Shown: in pieces, positions 46,198 through 56,500 of the stretch
Layout: every line of letters begins with the position of its first letter
Numbering within the stretch: the first letter of the stretch is position 1
From: Guillardia theta CCMP2712
Taxonomy: Eukaryota; Cryptophyceae; Pyrenomonadales; Geminigeraceae
Direction: 5' to 3'
Length of the DNA stretch: 64,000 nt
NCBI RefSeq assembly: GCF_000315625.1
Contig: NW_005434672.1
Coordinates: 608,470-672,469 of the forward strand
Position numbers and translations under genes: made by a program
Notes under the pieces: generated by a model
What the model saw: only the letters and a program-made list of their open reading frames with translations
What the model was told of the DNA's origin: nothing
The model's database searches: none

Positions 46198-47901
46198 ATG
46201 GAAGGGAAGGCAGGAGGGAGGGAGATGAAGATGAGGTCCAACTTCGCTCGCGTCGAGGCTCTTCACGCCGCCGCCATGGCCCTCCAGTGCCTCCTGCCGC
46301 GGGAAGCCGGAGGGCCTCGAGAGCTCGCGGGTGACCCTGAGGGGCTGCAGCGCTGGCTCTCAGCAGGAAGAGAGGCTAGAAACTCGATCCCCCAGCTCGA
46401 TTGGAGCGAGAGGAGCAGCGTAGAGGCCTGCGGTAGCCTCGTCTCCTCCGTCCTTCCCTGCTGCGTTCCTGCCATGCAGAGCGGCTGGGGCGGGCGATGG
46501 CAGGAAGACCCAGACCTAGGAAAGAGAGGTCTGCTGCTGATGTTACAAGTGCTGGGGAATGCAGCCGCAAGCCATCGGAGCATGAGAGATCAGATCTGGG
46601 AGGATGCATGGCCGGCGCCTCTCCTCGACCTGGTGCTTGCGGATACACATTCCAGTTGCAAGTCAGTGGTGGCGATGATTGCATACAACGTGTTGAAGAA
46701 CAACACCGAGGCCTCGTTGAAGTTTGTGAGCAGCGAAGAGGGGGGGGTGTTCCTCTTCTCCCTCCTCAAGTGCTTCTATCACAAGCAAGAGACTCCCCTC
46801 AGCCCGGACGAGCAGAGCGGCCTGACAGACCTGGGAGGATGGTTGGAGGTCATCATGGAAGAGCTGGTGCAGCAGGGGCACCTGACGGCGGTGCATCAGA
46901 GGCTGGGGACGCTGCCGAGCTCGGGCGGGGACAACGCTGAGCTTCTGTTCTGGTACCTGATGGACGACATGACGAGCAACTCCTTACAAGGGATCGCGAG
47001 CAGCGAAGAGTTCGAGGAGAAGGGCACGTTGAAGCTGCAGCCCCGAGACTACGAGTACCTGGCGGTCGAGCTCGGCCTCATCTTCGAGGTCTGCCTGGAT
47101 TGTGCTCGCAGGGGAAGCAAGTGTGAGGCCGTGACGGCGATCAAGCTCAGGCAGGTCATGCATGTTGTGGCCTCCTCACTCGGCTTCGCCTCCAGCAGCA
47201 TCCGCAAGTGCTACCGCGACAAGGGGCTGCTGCGCAGCTGCATCAACCTCCTCAAGTCGCTCTCCCACGCGCAGGCGCTCAAGACGGAGATGGGATTAAA
47301 GTGTGACGTCATCCGCATCCTAGCCAACATGTGCTACCGCGATCGAGAGTCTCAGGACATGGTGCGAGAGCTCGGGGGGATCCCGCTGATCCTGCAAGCG
47401 TCCAACATGGACGAGAACAACCCTTTCTCGCGGGAGTGGTCGATCTTGGCCGTTAGGAACCTGTGCGAGGGTAACGAGGCGAACCAAGAGATCATCGCCG
47501 GGATCAAACCCAAGGAGGTGGCCTCGATACCGCAGGAGCTCAAAGACAAGGGGATGCAGGTGGAGCTGGACAAGTCGACGGGGAAGGTGAAGTTGGTGCG
47601 CGATGGGGCGGTGAGAGCGACTTGCTGAGCGCGAGATGTCGAGGAGCCTCTGACTCACTCGCAGGGCCCGACCGGCACTGGGGGTGCGACACCATCGAGA
47701 CTGCAAGACACGGACAACTCGACGAGGACCATGGTGGAGGAGCTGAAGAACATGGGGCTACGGGCAAACGTGAGAAGCTTGCTGCTTGAGCTGTTGGCAA
47801 CAAGTAATACTGATCGGCAGATGGATGAAGACACGGGATTGGTAGATATCAGCCACCCTGACGCCAAGCCTTCTACATCAGTTTATCACCCAACTATATG
47901 A
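46198..47901 (+). CDS. ataxin-10-like armadillo-type protein
   Basis: Exons 46198-47610, 47665-47769 and 47821-47901 encode 532 residues. Most is alpha-helical repeat sequence with Leu-rich pairs (LLLMLQVLGNAAASHRSMRD; VVAMIAYNVLKNNTEASLKF). The C-terminal signature CDVIRILANMCYRDRESQDM then ELGGIPLILQASNMDENNPF and SREWSILAVRNLCEGN is the conserved Atx10 homology domain. Known relatives act in cytokinesis, ciliary base function and protein scaffolding. The 3' exons (GPTGTGGATPSRLQ ... VDISHPDAKPSTSVYHPTI) come from frame continuity only. Start: first ATG; MKMRSNFARVEAL is an alternative 27 bp downstream. Confidence 0.88.
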
Positions 47902-48096
47902 CCAAAAAATGACAACCAAAACTGTAAATTTCAATTCAGAAAGCTCCAGCGGTGATAGCATCTGCTGTTAACTTGCTGGGTAGCACATACTTGGACTGAT
48001 TCAAGCTTAGCTAACCGACATCTGCCGCGAGGGATCTGATTTAACTCGTTTGCTCTGTAAAAGAATCAACGGAAACCAGCTCATTGGCCAACACCA

Positions 48097-49432
48097 TCAA
48101 GAACCTTCTGCATAGTTCTCGAAGACGTAGGTCTCAGCAAGTGTGTCTGAAGCGACAGTGACCAGGGAAGAAGCACTTTGACAGCTCACCTTTAGAGTCT
48201 CTGAAGGAAACTTTCTTTTGTAGCTTGTTGCTCTGACGCAAGTATGAGGCTTCTTACTGTCCTAGTGCGCTAAACGTTTTACCTTTCCGGAGGCGGGCTT
48301 TCCACTTCCTGATGACCCAGCAACAGTCACGCATGGCAAGACAACTCAGAGGACCCTCACCTTGCTCCTTGTTCTCTTGTTGCTTGGAGTTGTACCTGCA
48401 ACATTCATCTCAACTGGCGGATCATTCCGGGGAAGCAAACCTCTCCCATCCCCCTGCAGAGAGCAACAGGATGTCGTACTGCCAGGTGCGAGCAGGTAAG
48501 AGGGCTGTCGGGTAGAACTCGAGTCTACCTCCCCATTGACGCTCTTGTCGTTTCTTAGGATATCCAGAAAGTGATCCCATTCCTCCTCGTTGCGCACAGG
48601 GAAATCGACCCCAGTGCCGTCATCGTAGGCGAACATCGCCTGAGCCCCTAACACTGAGAATACCGAAAATCACTGCACCAGAAGGCAAGGGAAGAGATCG
48701 GAGGAAGACACAGGCTACGATGCTGATAGGGAGGAATGAGGAGGAGAAAGTGAGTGAGCAGGGAGTGGAGATGCGGAAGACAAGTGACGAATATGGGAAA
48801 CAGGTCTTTCAACCTTCACTGATGCATAATTGCATCTCAGTCCACTTGGTCGTTGGCTGGATCTTGATGTCTCGTAGTTCTGCCGGCAAGTGACTGGACG
48901 GGAAAACAAGATCAAAGTCTACCTGTGTCGCTCTCGTCGAAACACGTTATCAGAAATGGGCCCTGAACATGTCTGCTCAACTCGTATGAAACATATGTTC
49001 GAGGCACCTGAATTTCGTCGGTAGTTTTGACGTCTGGCATCCTGCGTACACGTCGGGTCAGGTCGACGTGATAGTACAAGATACGCTTTTCGAGTAAGGG
49101 AGAGAAGAGACAAGGAGCTAGCGAGAGAGGGAGCTTGTGTGCGACGGAGCTAGCCACGAAGTGATGGAGCAATGGAGCGAGCGGGAGGCGAGCGACGCAG
49201 AGAGTGAGGGAAGTGGGGGAGAGATGAGAAGGGGAGAGAGGTAGGAGAGGTAGAAGAGATAGAAGAGGTAGGAGAGGTAGGAGAGGTAGAAGAGATAGAA
49301 GAGGTAGGAGAGGTAGGAGAGGTAGAAGAGATAGAAGAGGTAGGAGAGATAGGAGAGGTAGGAGACAGAGGAAAGGGTCGACCTGTTGTCGCAGCAAGCC
49401 ATCGTCATAATCCACCTCTGAGCCGCCTGCAT
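48097..49432 (-). CDS. small PB1-domain protein
   Basis: Exons 49383-49432, 48923-49041, 48814-48879, 48529-48647, 48361-48453, 48190-48261 and 48097-48132 encode 184 residues starting MQAAQRWIMTMACCDNR. The middle reads GPFLITCFDESDTELRDIKI, WTEMQLCISEG, AMFAYDDGTGVDFPV, NEEEWDHFLDIL, which follows the PB1 fold (first basic strand with R/K, helix, then Y.D..G..... and E.W...L). PB1 domains mediate head-to-tail protein pairing. The tail is basic (NKRTRSK; ATSYKRKFPSETLK). The large first intron contains a degenerate gtaggaga/gtagaaga array. An alternative model adds a 26 bp micro-exon (48283-48308) with a 26 bp intron; both keep frame. Confidence 0.6.
49216..49376. repeat. degenerate 23-24 bp tandem repeat in an intron
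   Basis: Units of the form gaggtaggagaggtagaagagata repeat about six times with small changes, inside the first intron of the PB1 gene. Confidence 0.75.
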
Positions 49433-50295
49433 GGCGGGAATGACAGAATATGGAGGGTGGGTAGGAAGTACTAATGATCCCGTTGTTTATGGGGTGGGGG
49501 TCATTAATTTGTGGGGTAGGGGGTGGTAGGAGGGGGTGGAAGTTCCCAGACTTTTCAGGGCCTGAGGGGTCACCAAGCACTTTTTTGTTGCTTTGTTGTT
49601 TTTTAACTTTTACGTGAATTTTTTTCCGGTTGAAAAGTTTTTTTTCCCGATTTAGAGTTTGACCAGAAATCGCACATCAACGAAATACGAAACAAGAAAC
49701 TTCGATTTCCAAAACATGCTTCACATCATAGTAAATATTGATACAGAAATTTCAAACCATATTCTACAATTGAGAATGAGGACATAATGACGGAAAACTT
49801 TGACACACGTCCCCACTGAAATGTTCTCGGTAAGCGGCTGAATGACTTCCGCGAGGGCTAAGAGATTCTTGTGTCTGTAAGCGATGAAAGAGATGAGAAG
49901 ACTTGAGATGAGAAGACTTGTAGATAATGTTGTCACGAAGGAGAAGAAACAACATTAATACATGTTGTTGCTCTCAACTTTCAACAAAGTTTGAGTGGCA
50001 CCTCGACTGTCACAAGTTGTTCGGTCCGCCGACGCCTCGAACGATATGTGAACACTTGCACAATGATGCGGAAAGAAGAGTGCACACATACCCGAGACTG
50101 TCGCTTGCAGGCCGCACCTGAGCGTGAACAGATGCGATGTTGTTTAGAGTCGTGTGGTATTTGACCAGTGCATATATCTGGCATCCAGGTTCATCTGATT
50201 TACTTGTAGACTGCGAGTAGGAGTGACTTGATTGTGCTTGTTTGTCTCCGCTTGTGCCAACTAGACTAATTTGTTTGTTCGATAGCTTCTTGCAG
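49433..50295. other. intergenic region, G-rich element and AT-rich stretch
   Basis: 49440-49560 is a ggggtagggggtgg-type stretch like those elsewhere in the window. 49580-49900 is AT-rich with T runs. An upstream exon of the coding piece at 50296 may lie at about 49930-50150 (one frame reads LERYVNTCTMMRKEEC), but I could not join it in frame. Confidence 0.4.
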
Positions 50296-50435
50296 ACGCA
50301 GTCAAGTACAACGACATTCCTCCCACCGTCAGCACCAACTGGGTCGGACCTGTTGAGTACCCTTCCTACATCGAGGCTGAGAAGGAGGCCTATCTCCGCG
50401 ATTCTGAGTGGACACAGGACACTGCGGGCAAGTAA
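50296..50435 (+). CDS. terminal exon of an unidentified protein (partial)
   Basis: After a pyrimidine-rich acceptor (gatagcttcttgcag) an open stretch reads AVKYNDIPPTVSTNWVGPVE then YPSYIEAEKEAYLRDSEWTQ DTAGK and a TAA at 50433-50435. The composition is that of real protein, unlike nearby low-complexity frames. The upstream exons are not identified and the product is not recognised; a small organellar subunit would fit but is a guess. It is convergent with the MDP-1-like gene, whose stop is at 50610. Confidence 0.4.
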
Positions 50436-50609
50436 AGTTTGTCTTGATGTGAACATGGAATAGACAAGTCTCCTCGGAATCGTGTGATGCACTTCCTAGT
50501 ATCACTTTCAAATTTACCCCTTATTCAAAATCGTTACAAACATCAGTATTATATCAAGCGGGAACTGCCATGACGAAATCGACCGTTTGAGTCAGGGCAC
50601 AGTATCCAT

Positions 50610-52777
50610 TCATGGGCTGTTTTCCGCAAAGTGTTTGAGTCCGTCCTCCCATATATCGACAGTGATTCCATACCTTTGAAAAGGAGTCAGCTGTCTCGCT
50701 AAGTGAAAAAGGTTCTTTGCACTCACGGTACGCGGACGCTAGTGATTCCCATGCTCGTCAAGTCCCGACACACTCTTGATTCCTTGCCGAAAAAGAGCAT
50801 CTGATTGTATTCAACCTGCCGGACGTCAGGAGACAGCCCAGCAGTTGCAAGCAGACCTTGGTGCGACGTTTCAAATTCTGTATAGATGAAACTGCCATCA
50901 CCGCCCGCAGAGTCTCGGACAACTAGAACAAGAATCAAACTAACCATAACGAGCTTAAGCTGACCTGTCTTGTCTTCTCCAGTCCTGACTGCACGACAAC
51001 GAAATCTACGATGTCTCTCATTGAAGTTCCTCTGGTGATCTTGGGACAAAGTCAGCCGTTTTGAGTAGTGCACGATTTTGAAAGGCATGCCTGAATGCTT
51101 TCCAAGAACTCTTCAGTCCAGCCGGGTTTTGTAATCCGAGAGAGGATTGCCACCTGAGATTGAAATCACAGACATCAAGAGATATGAAGAAACACACGCA
51201 CATGTAAATTTGATCTATCCAGAGCGGATAAAGTCTTAAAAACCTACGTGCAGTCAAATGAATGACATGGAAAGCAAAACAAAAACGCACTTCTAGTGCG
51301 CCCTTCTGAATGACGATTTCCTTGTCGTTTGTATCCCTGATGCGAGCAGGACTACAAGGCCTGAAAGGCGGTCCAGATGTATCTTCAAACGACTCGCAAA
51401 TAGCTCCATCAAGCTCAAATAGCACAATCCGCGGCTCGTGGTTAAGAGGACCACCTGACAAGACGTTCACGGTGCTCACGACAAACTGTATGTTAGAACT
51501 TACCAGGAACTGTCCGATCGAGGAAACGACTGCTCAAATCGGTTTTGCTCCTCGGACGGATTCCAATCCTGAAGGTATTCGAGACTGCACAAGGTTGACT
51601 TACACGATACTTAAAGTTGTAGGTCTCACCGTCACTGCTCGAGACGTTAGTGGTCAAATGAGGCATGTCTGGTGGTTTCTCAAGGTCGATTGCATCTTGC
51701 GGCACTTCGTGCGAAAAGTCTTCCTTTTGCGCCAGATAGTATGATTGGAGCGACGATACCTCCTCTTCAGACAGAAGACCACTTTCTGCGCATTGATTCT
51801 GCTTTGACTTCAAACTTTGAAGATATTCGTGTGCCTTCTGGGCTGCAAAGGCAGCCTCTTCAGCTTCTATAGAGCATCGCAAGTCAGACTTTCCATCAAC
51901 CATCGCTGATCTGTTCGTTCACCTTTCGCCTTCAGCCGTGCTAAACGGTTTGCATCGGCAAACAGCTTCTCAGCGCGGGCAATTTTGGCCTCCAAGAGGC
52001 GTCGCTGCCCACAAGAAAACTTCAACAAGTGAAGAAGAGGCCAAGGGAGACAATGTTTCAGGCGAGCTCGCACCTCAGTATCCCCGTCGGCAGGGTCTGT
52101 CCTTGCCCGAACTGCAGCCTGTGCAGAGCAGAATCAAAACCACAGGTTTGCCTCGAGTTTAGCACCTGATGCGCCCAATGCTCACGCTCGACGATCACAC
52201 GATAGAGACCTGCTTGCACGCTAAAACCACCATGCCTTGTTTATCACGTTTACCATGCTCCGTGGTACTGTCATCCATTTGCTCTCCATAGTCTTTAATG
52301 TCCTCGTTGTTTGCATATTCCTGTGTGGGTTGCACTTAGATTCGATCTTGCTTGTACGGTGATCACCTCTTCGAATTTCCTTGATGAAATGCCATCGTGC
52401 TGCTCAGATGAACGTAGTTCAGTCTTCTTGTGATCTAGCCTACTTTGTAAACATCTCGATTCAACAATCAGTGGATTCGACCTTGTAATAGCTTCTTGAA
52501 GTGAGGAGAAATACGGCTGAAAGAGTCTGATGAAGGTAGTCAGAAGACGGCTTGTCGACAGCAAGTCTTCACCGGTCCTCTTTCGATCCCAGCGCGCGTC
52601 TGATCCATGGGAATGCATTCGTGGGTTACAGGTGTTGCTACCGTGAGCACGTACAGCGTTCCACCGACTTGGGTTACGGGAGGGATGAATCCACCCAAGA
52701 CATTCAGCATGCGCTTCCATCTCCCTGCTCACCAAGAAGATTCCAAAGTACAAGCACGCCAGTCGAGTCATACGCAT
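50610..52777 (-). CDS. MDP-1-like HAD protein lacking catalytic residues
   Basis: Resolved exons: 52074-52118, 51923-52004, 51504-51866, 51291-51454, 51202-51243, 51074-51153, 50965-51031 (its 3' edge is uncertain), 50727-50922 and 50610-50673; the N-terminal exons up to 52777 are not resolved. An N-terminal coiled coil (RRLLEAKIARAEKLFADANR; EEAAFAAQKAHEYLQSLKSK) precedes a domain matching magnesium-dependent phosphatase 1: RIVLFELDGAICESFEDTSG then PPFRP, LEVFKTLSALDRSNLHVAIL then SRITKPGW, then VEYNQMLFFGKESRVCRDLT, TSVRVP and YGITVDIWEDGLKHFAENSP. The HAD nucleophile motif DxDxT is ELDGA, and the acidic pair FFDDE is FFGKE, so phosphatase activity is not expected. Inference: a pseudoenzyme with a regulatory or binding role. 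Confidence 0.68.
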
Positions 52778-53523
52778 CTCAACCAATGGTTTGCTAGACG
52801 AATCCTGGAGCGAAGTTGGATGTAATCTATCTATGCTGGTCGCCTCCTGTCATTCGCCACTAGCGGTCTCAGCTCAGCGTCTAGTGCAGTGGAGGAGAGG
52901 ACGCAGCAAACTCGCCGCATCTCCCGCCTCTGTTCTCTCCCTCCCCCTCCATGAAATTACAAGCGCGGGAAAAACATTGAACACTCTACCTCGCCCCCAT
53001 CCCCGCCCAACCCCGCTGACCGCCCGGGATGCTCAGCCGCCGGCCCAGCTGCCGGGCTGGCTGCCCTGGCATGCCGCTGGCTGCCGGGATGGCACCACTG
53101 AGGGATGGCCGGGCACGGGGGCAGCGGGGGGCGGGATAGCCACTGCTGGGCCACTGCCGCAGGCCGACCCTGAGTCTCGTCGGAGGCACTCACCAGGACC
53201 ACGACTCGCCGGTGTGACTCCCAGCAGGCCTGACACTGAACTGATCGGAATGGGTGCGGGCAGCGACTTGTGGTGATATGTTACAGCAGATGCCATTTCC
53301 CGCATACTCCTGCCATGACCTCCAATTGATGGAGCTCGCCGATCGCATCTCCGAACGCTATGACGCCGCCTGCACGGCATCGTCGTTGTCACAGTCGGAG
53401 TTCAGCTGGTACACTTTGACTCACCCTTGATGCTCGCCAAATCCATGCACGTCACCGCAGAGTGATGGGCCCACCTCCCCACCTGCTCGGGCCCGCCTCA
53501 ACCTCCAGCTACCGCCAACAAGA
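52778..53523. other. intergenic region, no gene seen
   Basis: About 53020-53150 is rich in ctgcc/ccggg repeats (ggctggctgccctggcatgcc), which make open frames in several phases but have no domain. Between the start of the MDP-1-like gene and the stop of the large NACHT gene. No RNA gene is recognised. Confidence 0.45.
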
Positions 53524-56500
53524 TCACTCAACCTCGCTGAAGTCGAAGCTGTCAAGGACGCAGACGGAGCCGTCGAGCCCGCACGTGAGGATGTGGGTCC
53601 CGCGAGGGGAGTAGGAGCATGCGGTGACGTCCGACGCGTGCTGGCGGCTGATCCTGATGGACCTGATGCCCCGACCGGTCAGCTGGACTCATCCTAGTGA
53701 CACTTCCGCCTTCACCTCCCTCCCGCCTCCCACACCCGGAACGTGCCATCAGTCGAGCCAGCGAGGACCTCGTTCCCTGTAGAGACCATGAGACACTGGA
53801 GCATGCTGCTGCTGCTGCTGCTGCTTACCTGTCGGTGAGAACTTACAACTTCGGAACTCATGGTTGGACCCTGTGAATCGCCGCGCAGGTGCTGATTGCC
53901 TCACGTCCCACATCCACACCAAGTTGTCGCCCCCGGACGATATGAGATACCTCCCGTTGGGACTGAAGTCCAGCGCGAGGGTGGAGGACGAGGCGACGCC
54001 CGATGATGAGAAGGCGGTTCGATTGAGACGCCCCGCCTCACTCCCCACGTTCGCGTCCCACACGCGGACCTGCAACCATGTCAGCACGAGAAGCAGAGCA
54101 AGCGAAGGATGGGAGGGATGGGAGGGATGGGAGGGATGGGAGGGATGGGAGGGATGGGAGGGATGGGAGGGATGGGAGGGATGGGAGGGATGGGAGGGAT
54201 GGGAGGGATGGGAGGGATGGGAGGGATGGGAGGGATGAGAGGGATGGGAGGGATGGGAGGGATGAGAGGGATGGGAGGGATGAGAGGCGGGTTCTCGTAC
54301 CGTCCCATCGAGCGATGACGAGACGAGCTGAGGCTGCAGAGGCGAAACAGCGCACGACAGGACCATGGCCTTGTGACCGGTCAGCTTCATCACGAGCTCT
54401 GGCGCGCTTGCTCCTGTCCGGAAGAGGGAGCTGAAATCCCACAAAGAAAGTGCCCCGTCCCCAGCTCCGCTCACCAGGTGGAGCCCCTGCTGCAGGAATC
54501 GAGCCACCCCGATCCCTTCACCGCTCGCGGTCCCGAAGAAGGGGACGGCGAGGGAGGAGCTTCCTCGCAAGCCTGTTAGAATCAACTTGCCGTCGGACCC
54601 CCCGGAGATCATGTACCCTCCCCCGTGCGAGATGTGAAGGGAGGTCACTTGCCCGCGGTGCCGCAGGTTCTTGTCCTCCTTGTCGCCATTCCACGCCATG
54701 CAGCTTGCGATTAACCGAGAGATCTCCAGCAGCGCTCCTCCCCTCCCGCCTCCCTCAAGGGGCCCTTGTCCTCCCGCGACTTGAATCGCATCTGGCAGAA
54801 TTCCTCGGAGGTCCCAGATGATGAAGAGTCCATCCGAGCCTCCGGAAAGAAGCGTCTCCTCGCTCTCACTCAGCGCCAGACAGTACACGGCTCCCGGGTG
54901 CTGCAGGAGGGTGTAGTGCACTTGAAACTGATCTGCTGACCAGACAACAACCGAGGCGTCGAAGCTCGACGACACGATGTACAGCCCTGAGGAGGAGAAG
55001 AGGCAGGACAGGACTGGGGCTGTGTGTTTCTGCAGAGAGCCGAGCACCCTCCTCTCCTGCACCTTCCAGACGAGAAGAGAACAATCGTCCGAAGCTGACA
55101 CAATGCGGTCGCTCAAAGGAGACCAGGCGAGGCAGTTGACGGAACCTCGATGACCTTGGAGGGCGAAGCTTCGAGGAATCTGCAGAAGAGAGTCCAGTGA
55201 GGCAACGGGTGAAGAGGCGGATGGAAGGGAGGAGAGAGGAGGGGAGATAAAGGAGGGACAGAGGAAGAACCTTGCTGCTGGAAACAGAACTTCTCTGTTG
55301 GTCGAGGTCGTCAGGCATGCTCCATACGATGACTCGTCTGTCGGCTCCGCAGCTCGCAACGAACTTGTTGGCTCGATCCCACCGGCAGCAACGCGACGAG
55401 TTGCCGTTACCATGCCCCTCGACGAGGGTGAAGCGCTCCAGGTTGGTCGCGAGCTCGAAGACATGCCCGTCCCCGTCAGCACAACCTGCTCCTGTTCGTC
55501 ACTCCCAGCTCGTAAGTGCTCTGCCATACCTGCCAACACCAACTTCCCGTCCTTGGAGAAGTCGAGCGACGTCACTGCAAACCCCCAGGCATGAGACGAG
55601 TCCTCCTCTAGCGCCGGGTTGTTTCGCTTCTGCCAGGCCCTCAGCGTCTGCTGCCTCTTGTGAAACTCCTCGGCCACTTGATCGTGCGGGGCTTTGACTG
55701 TGCAGGAGGAGATCTCGTCTCCGCTGCTCGCCTCGTACACATGCAGCCCGCCCTGCCTTGACGCCAACGCGAGACGCGACGAGTCGGAGGAGAGAGCAGC
55801 AGCGAGGCAGCCGAAGGTGTGACCTCCCCCGTCCTCGCTCGTCAAGGTCCTCTCGAGGGTACCAAGAATGTTCCATACCTAGAAACGTCAAGCTCAAGCT
55901 CAAGCTCGCGCTCCCTCCCTCCTCACCTTGAACTTGCCGTCGTCTGCTCCGGAGATGATGATGGTGCCGCAGGATGAGATCACAAGATTCCTCACGTTCC
56001 CCTTGTGCGAGTAGACGCGACGGCAGGGGATCTCCCCCCCCCGCCCCCTCCCCTCCCCTCGTTCTCTCATCCAGTTCTGCCCCTCCCAGCCTTGCGATAC
56101 TCTGCAACACCTTCAGTTCCCCGAAGCTGTCTTAACTAACAACCTTTGAAGCGCATGCTGCCCCAGCTGACCTCCAGCGTTGCAGGCAGACTGGAAGAGA
56201 AGCGACGGGTGAGAGGTCAGAGTCTCGCTCTGCCTGCTCAAGAGCAGAAACGTCTGGACGAGAAGCTCCCTTTCCCTGCTGGCGAGAGACCGCGAGGCCT
56301 GACGGGACGCGACGGCGAGGAGGAGGAGTCGCTTCATGTCGCGAAGAAGGTCTTGAGCTTGGTTCAGGTACAGCCGCTGCTGCAGGTAGCCGAGGTCCAC
56401 GAGCAAGGAGCTGCAGACCTCGTTGAAACCAGCGGCCAAGAGATGGTGGGGGAGGTACAGGAAGGCTCTTTCCTGCCTCCAACCCCTCCACGTGCACATC

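Noticed and set aside
52986-53392. Coding potential in the CTGCC-rich stretch upstream of the NACHT gene
   Set aside because: Open in several frames only because of repeat composition; no domain and no joinable exons.
53749-54442. Ser-His-Pro, Met-Gly-Gly and Ile-Pro-Pro repeat proteins in all frames
   Set aside because: They are by-products of the 9 bp minisatellite in an intron; no start, domain or flanking coding sequence supports them.
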